From Bacillus sp. CECT 9360 (GTDB taxonomy: Bacteria > Bacillota > Bacilli > Bacillales > DSM-1321): a stretch of 64,000 bases of DNA. The DNA lies in NCBI RefSeq assembly GCF_918741275.1, contig NZ_CAKKNA010000017.1, forward strand, positions 16,045 to 80,044, written 5' to 3'. Positions 1 to 10,628 of the stretch are shown in pieces; the stretch's first letter is position 1, and each line of letters starts with the position of its first letter. A model generated the notes under the pieces. The model saw only the letters and a program-made list of their open reading frames with translations. It did not search any database and was not told the origin of the DNA. The position numbers were made by a program, and so were the translations under genes.

Positions 1-580
1 CCGTCTCGACCATATCATTCAGCCATTTCCTTTCCTCAAGATCATTCACCTGAGAAAATTCAAAAGCAATCGTTTTCGTATATAGCTCTTTTAAGTATTG
101 AATCGCTTCATATCCATTTCTTACATTTGACGGTGCTTCCGGGCAGATCAAGTCTGCTGGAATGATTTTCAAGTCTTCCGCTGTCAAATCATAGTTATCG
201 AGATGAAGAAGCTCACTGTCAAGCCTTGCCTCATTTAACGGATAAATATCGGCAGCTAAATGTCCATATGTACGAATGTTTTCAGCAAGCTTTACAGCAG
301 ACATCATTTTCTTCATGGAAAGTGATTCGCTCGGCTGCTGTACAGGTTGTAGCGGAGTCCCATTCTGAGAAATTCCCGAAAGAACCTCTTCTGAAGGAGG
401 ACCATACGTTTCAAAAAAGTTTTTTAGTTCCAGATCGACTTCATCCGGATTGTTTTGGTATAAATCGAATTGTTCCATGACGTACCCAAGGTTTGGACCA
501 GAGAATATTTTCCATGGGTTATATGCCTTAGCATCCTGGTTGGTCAATTTGTAAACCCCCAACTGTTCGTAGAATTTCAT
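1..580 (-). CDS. odhA: 2-oxoglutarate dehydrogenase E1 component, N-terminal part (cut by the window edge)
   Basis: Reading leftward from an ATG at 580 the frame is open to the window edge and gives about 193 residues of the thiamine-dependent E1 subunit of the 2-oxoglutarate dehydrogenase complex (TCA cycle). The protein has the family's N-terminal pattern: FSGPNLGYVMEQFDLYQ near residue 26, an acidic linker, then IRTYGHLAADIYPL, and GYEAIQYLKELYTKTIAFEF near residue 160. This matches my recollection of Bacillus OdhA (YGPNLGYALELYDQY, IRTYGHLNASVNPL). An AGAGG motif sits about 10 bases before the start. The catalytic ThDP domain lies outside the window. OdhB would be expected further left. 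Confidence 0.93.
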   Translation of the reverse strand, partial: MKFYEQLGVYKLTNQDAKAYNPWKIFSGPNLGYVMEQFDLYQNNPDEVDLELKNFFETYGPPSEEVLSGISQNGTPLQPVQQPSESLSMKKMMSAVKLAENIRTYGHLAADIYPLNEARLDSELLHLDNYDLTAEDLKIIPADLICPEAPSNVRNGYEAIQYLKELYTKTIAFEFSQVNDLEERKWLNDMVET

Positions 581-676
581 ATCTGCGTTTTACCTCTGTC
601 AAATAAAATCCTTGCCAAAAATTTTTAAACTATATAAAAATAGTTATTTTTTTAAAAGATTATTAAAATTCAAAGC

Positions 677-690
677 ATAAAACGTTTTCA
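677..690. promoter_or_regulatory. Possible CcpA (cre) site upstream of odhA
   Basis: ATAAAACGTTTTCA, in the odhA upstream region, differs at two positions from the palindromic cre consensus TGAAAACGTTTTCA. Carbon catabolite control of TCA-cycle genes by CcpA is known in Bacillus. The rest of the 581-860 stretch is AT-rich and shows no gene. I could not place the odhA promoter with confidence. Confidence 0.35.
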
Positions 691-860
691 TTTGTTATAG
701 TAACATGTTTGTGAAGAAATATCCAAAGGATATACCTGTAATAATAGTGAAAAATAGTCGCAATTTCCGGGTTATTAGCGCAAATTAAGCCAAAATCCTA
801 CTTTCTTCACAATTTGCTATGAATTTCGCTATTTCTACAAGTTTCTTCTTTTCTCAGACA

Positions 861-901
861 AAAAAATGAAGCTTTTCTCCTAAGAGGAACAAAGCTTCAT
901 T
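861..901 (-). terminator. Intrinsic terminator of the dioxygenase gene
   Basis: On the minus strand AATGAAGCTTT pairs with its complement across a short loop (arms about 865-875 and 891-901), followed by a T-run at 861-866. It lies about 50 bases after the stop of the leftward gene ending at 954. Confidence 0.8.
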
Positions 902-953
902 ACTGAAATATTTCCCAATATAAATACTTCATTCATTATATTTAGATATTTAT

Positions 954-1721
954 TTAAAATTCCCATGCACTTAAGCTTAAATTACCGTATTGGAAACATC
1001 TATGAAGCAGTCGCGGGTCTTTATTTTCATGCCCAGCCCCCATCGCTATTAATAGGGGTGCAAAATGTTCTTTTGTCGGAACAGCCGCTTTTGCAAAAGG
1101 CGCGCTAAGTTCATAGTTAAACAAGCTGTTTAAATCCCATTCGCGAATTCTTTTCTCCACCCATTCTTCGAAGCATAAGGCCCAGCCTTCTGCAACATCC
1201 ATCTCAAGGAGTAGCTCATCAGGGTTATGGACAATACCGCCGCTGCCAATAATTAAAACATTCTCGCTCCGCAGTGCGGACAGCGCCTTTCCGATCTCAT
1301 ATTGCTTATTATTCGAAAGCGTTGGGTTAATCGAAAGCGGAATTACAGGGATATTTGCCTCTGGGTACATCACACGCAGCGGTACCCATGCCCCGTGATC
1401 CAAAGGTCGCTTGTTATCAAGCATGGCAAATACTCCGGCCTTAGCCAGCAGAGTGAGGATATGATCCGCTAGATCAAGCGTTCCGGGTGCAGGATATGTA
1501 AGGCTATACAGCTCTTCTGAAAATCCTGCAAAATCGTACAAAATATCATGTGTCTGCACTGCAGTAATCATTTGTTCACGGCTTTCCCAGTGAGCAGACA
1601 AGATAACGATCGCTTTTGGAATCGGAAGATCCAAGACGTATTCTTTTAAAAACTCAGCGTATCCATGACTCTCTATGGCAAGAGATGGTGTTCCGTGTGC
1701 TAAAAACAGTGATGGAAGCAT
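954..1721 (-). CDS. LigB/DODA-type extradiol dioxygenase family protein
   Basis: About 255 residues starting MLPSLFLAHGTPSLAI. This is the class III extradiol ring-cleavage dioxygenase family (YgiD/4,5-DOPA dioxygenase-like), which uses a metal held by His residues to open catechol rings. Visible signatures are LAHGTP at the N-terminus, ILSAHWES near residue 40, the LDHGAWVPL block near residue 108, GSGGIVHNP near residue 163 and VPTKEHFAPLLIAMGA near the C-terminus. The frame extends 32 codons further upstream, but that stretch is basic and unlike the family, and the ATG at 1721 has an AAGGAAA motif before it, so I use 1721. The true substrate cannot be read from sequence. Confidence 0.85.
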   Translation of the reverse strand: MLPSLFLAHGTPSLAIESHGYAEFLKEYVLDLPIPKAIVILSAHWESREQMITAVQTHDILYDFAGFSEELYSLTYPAPGTLDLADHILTLLAKAGVFAMLDNKRPLDHGAWVPLRVMYPEANIPVIPLSINPTLSNNKQYEIGKALSALRSENVLIIGSGGIVHNPDELLLEMDVAEGWALCFEEWVEKRIREWDLNSLFNYELSAPFAKAAVPTKEHFAPLLIAMGAGHENKDPRLLHRCFQYGNLSLSAWEF

Positions 1722-1977
1722 ATTTATGTTCGTTTCCTTTCTTCTTTCTGGTCTGTTTTCTATTTTCCTCAACCAGTCAAAACTAAACCACTTCAAGAGT
1801 AAAAAGTGGGTGCGCATTGTAAATATGAACTTCTTCTAAAACCTGACCAGTCGTGCAGCGTCTGCGCAAGTTGCATCCTATAGATCGAAGCTGACCATCG
1901 ATTCTCTACATTTAACACAGATTAGGAAGGTGCCCACCATAAGAATGTATTTTTTGTAAAGGCGTTTTCTCTTTTTC

Positions 1978-2009
1978 CTCGAAATCACACGCGTACAGTT
2001 AAGTGCGAC
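1978..2009 (-). repeat. Highly decayed terminal CRISPR repeat
   Basis: This 32-base segment ends TGCGAC like the true repeats and keeps AATC and CACGC blocks in register. It is separated from the first recognisable degenerate repeat (2043) by 33 bases, exactly one spacer length. I read it as the oldest, leader-distal repeat, now mostly eroded. Confidence 0.5.
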
Positions 2010-2042
2010 TCCCCTTGCATTAATACGAAATATGCCTATAAT

Positions 2043-5000
2043 TTTTCAATCCTCGCTCGCATGAAAGATGCGACTGATGAATACAAAAGAGATTACAAAT
2101 TTACTAGGATCTCAATCCACGCATCCATAAAGGATGCGACCAAACACGGATACGAACGAGAGAAGCTCTGGCAAATTTCAATCCTCGCTTCCATGAAAGA
2201 AGCGACGAAACAAGAAATCACAAAAGCAGAATTGGCCATATTTCAATCCACGCATCCAGGAAGGATGCGACCCCTCCTCGGAAACTTAATAACTCAACCA
2301 TTCGATTTCAATCCACGCATCCACGAAGGATGCGACATGCTCAGATCGGCTGGATCCTTGATACATACAGATTTCAATCCACGCATCCACGAAGGATGCG
2401 ACCCAGCAGTTAATCATTCAGTTTCCCGATATAGATATTTCAATCCACGCATCCACGAAGGATGCGACGCAATGGGTTAATCATGGCCGCCTGTGCCATT
2501 TTAATTTCAATCCACGCATCCACGAAGGATGCGACGGGTTATATTTCTATTACAATAAAGGGGGTATGGTAATTTCAATCCACGCATCCACGAAGGATGC
2601 GACCTCCATTTGCAATCTTGTATCGATCAATACTGTCCGATTTCAATCCACGCATCCACGAAGGATGCGACGTAAACAAATCAATCTTGTGGGCAATTCT
2701 TCATGATTTCAATCCACGCATCCACGAAGGATGCGACACGATTAGCCGAGGTATTAGCCCAAAACTGGGGATTTCAATCCACGCATCCACGAAGGATGCG
2801 ACATTCTGCATTAATACGTTTGCAGGATTAAAGTCATTTCAATCCACGCATCCACGAAGGATGCGACCGGGAGTGGCAACCATCTTGAACCAGGAAAGAT
2901 ATATTTCAATCCACGCATCCACGAAGGATGCGACGGTCGATGACATTGGCTTAGTCAGTTCCCAAAATATTTCAATCCACGCATCCACGAAGGATGCGAC
3001 ACTCCGTTCGTGATCCGATCACAAAAATGGAAAAATTTCAATCCACGCATCCACGAAGGATGCGACATTATCGATATGCGTATTTGGAAATACCAAAAAA
3101 ATTTCAATCCACGCATCCACGAAGGATGCGACATTGATTGCAACACGAGTCAAGTCTATTTAAATATTTCAATCCACGCATCCACGAAGGATGCGACATA
3201 GGTAATTTTAATATCTAGCGTGTAGTTCAAAATTTCAATCCACGCATCCACGAAGGATGCGACGTTGCTATCCCTATCCATGACGGGGATGGGGTATTTC
3301 AATCCACGCATCCACGAAGGATGCGACGGTTAGCTGCTTGAGCGAGAACATCCGCAACTCGGATTTCAATCCACGCATCCACGAAGGATGCGACAAGGAT
3401 AGATATTCCCTCATTCACAACAAAAAAGATTTCAATCCACGCATCCACGAAGGATGCGACTGCATAGGTCGTCTTTTTAATTTCTATAAAAAGATTTCAA
3501 TCCACGCATCCACGAAGGATGCGACTACAATAACGCAGCGGCCGCCATGAAGCGTACAATTTCAATCCACGCATCCACGAAGGATGCGACCGGGGGATTC
3601 CGTTATTACTGGTATTACAAAGGATTTCAATCCACGCATCCACGAAGGATGCGACGCCGGAATATAACATCACCACGGAACCGGCATATAATTTCAATCC
3701 ACGCATCCACGAAGGATGCGACTTTATCGCCTTCATAAATTCTACTTCCTATCATTATTTCAATCCACGCATCCACGAAGGATGCGACCTCCGGCTCTTA
3801 CGGCTCTTCCGAAAGAGCAGTATGATTTCAATCCACGCATCCACGAAGGATGCGACCAAGAAGGAATTTTCCATAAAAACATTAGATAAATTTCAATCCA
3901 CGCATCCACGAAGGATGCGACTTATCATCGCAGACGATCGACTAGTATGGGTTAAATTTCAATCCACGCATCCACGAAGGATGCGACCTGCACCGATTGC
4001 CAATACCTTGGGTTACTCACTCATTTCAATCCACGCATCCACGAAGGATGCGACTATTATAAATAAACCTAATCATTATCACAAAAATATTTCAATCCAC
4101 GCATCCACGAAGGATGCGACAAAAAGCCACCATATATGGATTTGGATGATTAGATTTCAATCCACGCATCCACGAAGGATGCGACGACTGCATCATCATC
4201 GGGGATAACACGTTATATGTATTTCAATCCACGCATCCACGAAGGATGCGACGGAACGATATGAACAGGCGGTGCAGGACTTCGGTATTTCAATCCACGC
4301 ATCCACGAAGGATGCGACTTATATCCAAAAACAATAAAAGCCCGTGCTGAATTTCAATCCACGCATCCACGAAGGATGCGACCAGATCAACCTCCAAAGA
4401 TTGTGGATGCCAACATATTTCAATCCACGCATCCACGAAGGATGCGACTTACTTTTCTCGATCGTATATAACTCACCATCAAATTTCAATCCACGCATCC
4501 ACGAAGGATGCGACAATTACAGCAAATGATTAAAGATATTGAAGCAGGATTTCAATCCACGCATCCACGAAGGATGCGACAGGGGGATACAAGCTTTATA
4601 AGCACCTCTCGAAAATTTCAATCCACGCATCCACGAAGGATGCGACTTTTCACAGACTTCAAATCTGTAAGCAAATACGGATTTCAATCCACGCATCCAC
4701 GAAGGATGCGACATCCACTGATGATATGGATTTTGTATTTATCAATATTTCAATCCACGCATCCACGAAGGATGCGACGGTATTGGCTGATAATTCTTGC
4801 GCTTTGCTATTATTTCAATCCACGCATCCACGAAGGATGCGACAAAAATACACCTACTGGGCAGGTGCTTCGGTTGTCGATTTCAATCCACGCATCCACG
4901 AAGGATGCGACAATAACGGCCGTAGCAAGCCGAAGTATGGAAACCATTTCAATCCACGCATCCACGAAGGATGCGACTCAGGAGCCATCAAATACAATTC

Positions 5001-8000
5001 CGAAAGCAAGATTTCAATCCACGCATCCACGAAGGATGCGACTATTATGCAATACACACATAAATTTGGTAAAGAGATTTCAATCCACGCATCCACGAAG
5101 GATGCGACGCGCGCAGCTGCGGATTCTAAGGAACTTATTGAGATTTCAATCCACGCATCCACGAAGGATGCGACTACTGGCCCATCCAGCTTCTGCAGCT
5201 TACGGGTTATTTCAATCCACGCATCCACGAAGGATGCGACGCGGATTTTGATGTAGAGGATATGACCGTTGTTTTAGATTTCAATCCACGCATCCACGAA
5301 GGATGCGACGATGGCGGATTTTGACGCGGTCCGGACAGCGATATTTCAATCCACGCATCCACGAAGGATGCGACGCCCGCCCAAACATGGTATTGGTCTG
5401 AATTGGTGATTTCAATCCACGCATCCACGAAGGATGCGACACGAAAGCCATCGCACTTTTGGGTGTGCCTGAAATTTCAATCCACGCATCCACGAAGGAT
5501 GCGACTCGAGGCACTTGGTCTCTATCGGGATACGAAAGGTATTTCAATCCACGCATCCACGAAGGATGCGACTATGCGAGATATTGAAAGCGGATATGAT
5601 GCAGATTTCAATCCACGCATCCACGAAGGATGCGACGGCAATCAATAGGTGATAAAATCGCTTCTGTGGTATTTCAATCCACGCATCCACGAAGGATGCG
5701 ACTAAAACTCCAGCCGCTCCAACGCTTACACAAGCAGATTTCAATCCACGCATCCACGAAGGATGCGACCTAAGGCAGTACGCAAGGCCGAGCAAGTCCT
5801 CTCAATTTCAATCCACGCATCCACGAAGGATGCGACGAGATCTTCATGGACAATATCCGGAAAGGGATTGAATTTCAATCCACGCATCCACGAAGGATGC
5901 GACATGGAGGGGTTTACTGCAGGTTTAATTGCTGGAGATTTCAATCCACGCATCCACGAAGGATGCGACTACTGCTCGGCACGCTGGAGGTCAAAAAAGC
6001 GAAATTTCAATCCACGCATCCACGAAGGATGCGACTTCCTCAAAAACTGTTCATTGATCACATTAATCATTTCAATCCACGCATCCACGAAGGATGCGAC
6101 AAGAATGTAGTGTCTTAGCAATAAGAGGTAGGACATTTCAATCCACGCATCCACGAAGGATGCGACCTTTCCCCCTAAAATAAAAAGCGACTCCTGAGTG
6201 ATTTCAATCCACGCATCCACGAAGGATGCGACATTACTGACGACAATTGCTGTCATAGGTTTGGTATTTCAATCCACGCATCCACGAAGGATGCGACAAT
6301 AAGTGATTTTTATATCCAGTGTATAGTTGAGCATTTCAATCCACGCATCCACGAAGGATGCGACACCGCATCGGATCCAATCGTTGCATTTACTGCCTAT
6401 TTCAATCCACGCATCCACGAAGGATGCGACTCTTTCTTCCCAGCGTAGTCACTATACACGTGAAATTTCAATCCACGCATCCACGAAGGATGCGACGCCG
6501 GCCAGTAGAGTGACTTATCTTTGCAGTATTATTTCAATCCACGCATCCACGAAGGATGCGACATTTCACCTTGACCGCCTTGGTCGAGTGGTTTAATTTC
6601 AATCCACGCATCCACGAAGGATGCGACAGAAGGTGTTGACCTTACATGATCTAACTTTATATTTCAATCCACGCATCCACGAAGGATGCGACCATATCAT
6701 TTTCCCCTTTTCTTTATCCCTTATCGATTTCAATCCACGCATCCACGAAGGATGCGACCCCTGCCTTGTATACCATCATCAGTTCTTACATGATTTCAAT
6801 CCACGCATCCACGAAGGATGCGACTTCACTCTGATTGGATGGATTATTCATCTTTCTCATTTCAATCCACGCATCCACGAAGGATGCGACGATGCAATAG
6901 GAAGTAAATTATATACAGCCGCAAATTTCAATCCACGCATCCACGAAGGATGCGACTCGGTTGTGCTTGGAATACTTCATCAGCAGCAGGATTTCAATCC
7001 ACGCATCCACGAAGGATGCGACACCAGCAAACAGTACATCTGTAGATAAATTAGCAGGATTTCAATCCACGCATCCACGAAGGATGCGACGAAAAGGTTC
7101 TCCACCTTATCGATGCCTATGATAATTTCAATCCACGCATCCACGAAGGATGCGACATCGCAAATCAGAGACAGCTTTACTATTATTCTTATTTCAATCC
7201 ACGCATCCACGAAGGATGCGACGTGCCGACAAAGTTAATTCTTTGATAGGATTCAATTTCAATCCACGCATCCACGAAGGATGCGACCCGGAGTCGGTTA
7301 CAAAGCTTCTGCGGCCATATAAATTTCAATCCACGCATCCACGAAGGATGCGACTCACATCCCGGGCATTTCACATAATCACCGACGTATTTCAATCCAC
7401 GCATCCACGAAGGATGCGACAATAGCAGGAAAACGAGTCCTATTCCTAATAAAGATTTCAATCCACGCATCCACGAAGGATGCGACATTAGCCGGTGGAG
7501 CAACATTTGAACATACGATATTTCAATCCACGCATCCACGAAGGATGCGACTTCACTTCACATTGGTTTTCGTACTTTTCTTCAGAATTTCAATCCACGC
7601 ATCCACGAAGGATGCGACGTAAATTTGATATTCTCTTATCCTTCGTTTCTTTATTTCAATCCACGCATCCACGAAGGATGCGACTATAAGAATCCGGTGA
7701 ATGCTGTTCGATTTTTTATTTCAATCCACGCATCCACGAAGGATGCGACTTCATAAAAGCCTTGGTCAGTGGTGATTTTGAGGATTTCAATCCACGCATC
7801 CACGAAGGATGCGACTTTTCAGCTTCTTCTTTCACCGTTTTCCCATCGAATTTCAATCCACGCATCCACGAAGGATGCGACGTCATTATGGATTGGACTC
7901 CACACGAATACTTACTATTTCAATCCACGCATCCACGAAGGATGCGACCTTCCACGATTGGCGAGATTGCGAAATTTATTGTATTTCAATCCACGCATCC

Positions 8001-9129
8001 ACGAAGGATGCGACCGGAACAAACGTAAAATTAACCGCAAATGGGCAGATTTCAATCCACGCATCCACGAAGGATGCGACGTCACGCCTTATTTTATTGA
8101 CTTGTTACCGGGAGAATTTCAATCCACGAAGGATGCGACGACACCCATAAACCGAGCTGAGTCGGTTATGACAATTTCAATCCACGCATCCACGAAGGAT
8201 GCGACAGAACATATACACTAATCCGGCTGTTGCATCAGTATTTCAATCCACGCATCCACGAAGGATGCGACCCCATACCTCGACCTTTACTGTTTCCTCA
8301 TCCAATATTTCAATCCACGCATCCACGAAGGATGCGACGACACCCATAAACCGAGCTGAGTCGGTTATGACAATTTCAATCCACGCATCCACGAAGGATG
8401 CGACTAGTCAATGAGAGAGAAATCATCGAAGCAACAGATTTCAATCCACGCATCCACGAAGGATGCGACGTTTCTAGAGTGGACTAACAACATGATGAAA
8501 ACATTTCAATCCACGCATCCACGAAGGATGCGACTGGCTATCAAGGTAATGTGGCGAATATCGAAAAAATTTCAATCCACGCATCCACGAAGGATGCGAC
8601 AAGAGCATTTAGATGATAAAGGCCGCCGGATAGCATTTCAATCCACGCATCCACGAAGGATGCGACGATGAAATCTACTACACCGTCACGCTATGAGTCA
8701 TTTCAATCCACGCATCCACGAAGGATGCGACGTGGAGCCATTGGTGGAGCATTTGAACATACGATATTTCAATCCACGCATCCACGAAGGATGCGACGTT
8801 AGAACTTGACCATATTAACGTAAAAGATAATATTTCAATCCACGCATCCACGAAGGATGCGACTTCACCTTGACCGCCCTGATCGAGTGGCTTAGAGCAT
8901 TTCAATCCACGCATCCACGAAGGATGCGACAGGAACCGTTTGATAAATGCCCGGTTATCTGCATATTTCAATCCACGCATCCACGAAGGATGCGACTACG
9001 TATACAAACCATTGACCTCGCAAATGAACTATTTCAATCCACGCATCCACGAAGGATGCGACAGTGATGCAAAGCACAATCCCAAAAGGCTGCCAACATT
9101 TCAATCCACGCATCCACGAAGGATGCGAC
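2043..9129 (-). CRISPR. Type I-C CRISPR array, about 108 repeats and 107 spacers
   Basis: A 32-bp repeat (crRNA sense begins GTCGCATCC and ends GGATTGAAAT) alternates with spacers of 33-36 bp, period about 66 bp. Counting repeat ends by eye gave 108 copies. The repeat holds a 6-bp hairpin GCATCC/GGATGC. Orientation is leftward, because the AT-rich leader and cas2 flank the right end and repeats are near-identical there, while the left end is degenerate: copies at 2043-2074, 2109-2140, 2175-2206 and 2240-2271 carry substitutions. One internal copy (8116-8139) is truncated to 24 bp. The sequence is of the I-C repeat class, matching the adjacent cas genes, where Cas5c is expected to cut at the hairpin. 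Apparent long ORFs across the array are artefacts of the repeat-plus-spacer period being near a multiple of three. Confidence 0.99.
8116..8139 (-). repeat. Internally deleted CRISPR repeat (24 bp)
   Basis: This copy lacks 8 bases (GCATCCAC). The deletion lies between two CCAC direct repeats, so slippage is a likely cause. Loss of one hairpin arm should abolish the repeat's stem-loop and so impair processing at this junction. It immediately precedes, in window coordinates, one of the two identical spacers (8140-8173). Confidence 0.9.
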
Positions 9130-9296
9130 AGCGATTTTTGAACAAAATAATTTAATAGTACATAATTTTGATCAAAAATACGCTATTTTCTTTAATTAAA
9201 TAAAGAAAGCAATATAAAAAATATAATTATTGGTAATTAAACACAAGAATTCAGGTGCGAATGTTTCAGGAAATCTATGTGCACTATACATTCGCA
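9130..9296 (-). promoter_or_regulatory. CRISPR leader
   Basis: This AT-rich stretch lies between the stop of cas2 and the first, best-conserved repeat, the usual place of the leader that carries the array promoter and guides new spacer insertion. Several -10-like AT-rich hexamers are present and I cannot choose among them. Its cas2-proximal end holds a perfect 10-bp inverted repeat, GTGCGAATGT at 9255-9264 and ACATTCGCAC at 9288-9297, whose right arm overlaps the cas2 stop codon. Confidence 0.8.
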
Positions 9297-9587
9297 CTAA
9301 ATTATTAGAGGACCTTCTAAATCGACTGATTCTTTCACGCCAATATGTTCTACCTTTGTCTTATAATTATTACCTAGCTGATAGAATCTGAGGCTATCTA
9401 GATCTTCGTCAATAATATCAGAAAGTTCTATTTTTAAAGTGGCAAATTGAGTTGCATCTACAATGCATTCAAATACTGAATTCTGGACTCGCTGACCATA
9501 ATTTTGACATACTTTCGAAACCTTCCGCAGTCTTTTTTGGCCTCCATTATTAACAGTACTTACATCATACGTAATTAACACTAACAA
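9297..9587 (-). CDS. cas2: CRISPR-associated endonuclease Cas2 (type I-C)
   Basis: A 96-residue protein of the usual Cas2 length, beginning MLVLITYDVST. It has the first beta strand and conserved Asp8 of the ferredoxin-like fold, then RLRKVSKVCQNYGQRVQNSVFEC, which is the family's second signature. Cas2 forms the scaffold of the Cas1-Cas2 integrase that inserts new spacers. It is the last gene of the leftward cas operon, 9 bases after cas1, and is directly followed by the leader. Cas2 fold and position are clear. Nuclease activity itself is not needed for integration in studied systems. Confidence 0.97.
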   Translation of the reverse strand: MLVLITYDVSTVNNGGQKRLRKVSKVCQNYGQRVQNSVFECIVDATQFATLKIELSDIIDEDLDSLRFYQLGNNYKTKVEHIGVKESVDLEGPLII

Positions 9588-9596
9588 ATGCTACAC

Positions 9597-10628
9597 CTAC
9601 TTCCATAAAAATGGTGGGTACTCATCTAAGTCATTACGTAAATAACGGGCCAATAATAAAGCTTGTGCATGTGGTACTAATCCCCAGGATATTTTTTCTC
9701 CTAGATATGGATGAGTTATCTTTTCTTGCTTTTTATTTTGCCAGGCCGCTAAAAATTTCTTTCTTGCGTCGTCCGTCATAATCACTGCTCCATTTTCCTT
9801 TTTTAGAAAATCATCCTTGTTCAGGACTTTTTTATTGATTAATGACAAGACAAACCTATCTGCATAGACACCTCGCAGCTCTTCCATAACATCTAAGGCT
9901 AAAGATACTCTTCCAGGCCGGTCTCGATGAAGAAAGCCGACATACGCATCCAGTCCAACTCCTTCTAGCGCAGATGCCATATCATTGGCTAATAACGTAT
10001 AAGCAAATGATAACATAGCATTCACATTGTCTAACGGTGGTCTCCGAGAGCGCATATTAAAATAAAAATCCTCATTTTGCTGTAATATCATTTGATTAAA
10101 CAATTTATTGTAACTAATCGCAGCCTGGCCCTCTAAACCTCGTAGTCTTTCTAAATCTTCACAGATCCTTACCTCAAGAATAATAGAAGATAAACGTTGC
10201 GATATTTCTTTAAATTGTGCGACATCTATTCGTAAAGGATAATCCCTTGTCATTCTTTCGATGATCCATTTATTATTGTAAATCTTTCCAATAATAAAAT
10301 TACGCGCAATCTTTGCTGACTCAGCCTCATCATCTGATACACCATATTGTTTCTTTCTTAGAACTACGTTACCCTTACTTTTTCCGATTACTCGTGCAAG
10401 AAATCTTCCGTTCATTGTTAGAAAAACTAATGAAATATTTCTTTCTGCACAATACCCCATTAAAGCCGGACTTGCACCCGTATAACCAAAGGATACAACC
10501 GATTCTAAATTATGAAGAGGAAGCCTCCCCAATTTTTCCTGTTCCTTGAGAAGGACAATATTATCGCCGTCTAACGATAAATAAACGTCTGGCTGTGTAA
10601 TAAATAACGTATTAAGAAGTTTTTTCAT
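9597..10628 (-). CDS. cas1: CRISPR-associated integrase Cas1 (type I-C)
   Basis: 343 residues, typical for I-C Cas1. The expected metal ligands are present: Glu166 in RGLEGQAA, His234 in GFLHRDRPGR and an acidic residue in LDVMEELR (about Asp246-Glu250). Cas1 catalyses spacer integration with Cas2, and in I-C systems it works with Cas4, which trims prespacers and selects for the PAM. The start codon overlaps the end of cas4 by four bases (ATGA), so translation is probably coupled. All catalytic residues are intact, so the locus should still be able to adapt, in agreement with the uniform leader-end repeats. Confidence 0.98.
   Translation of the reverse strand: MKKLLNTLFITQPDVYLSLDGDNIVLLKEQEKLGRLPLHNLESVVSFGYTGASPALMGYCAERNISLVFLTMNGRFLARVIGKSKGNVVLRKKQYGVSDDEAESAKIARNFIIGKIYNNKWIIERMTRDYPLRIDVAQFKEISQRLSSIILEVRICEDLERLRGLEGQAAISYNKLFNQMILQQNEDFYFNMRSRRPPLDNVNAMLSFAYTLLANDMASALEGVGLDAYVGFLHRDRPGRVSLALDVMEELRGVYADRFVLSLINKKVLNKDDFLKKENGAVIMTDDARKKFLAAWQNKKQEKITHPYLGEKISWGLVPHAQALLLARYLRNDLDEYPPFLWK

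Noticed and set aside
226..480. An 84-codon plus-strand ORF near the left edge
   Set aside because: It lies antisense to the well-supported odhA N-terminus.
2061..9155. Many ORFs of 60-250 codons on both strands across the CRISPR array
   Set aside because: Repeat plus spacer is usually about 66 bases, a multiple of three, so frames stay open and translate the repeat over and over. They are not genes.
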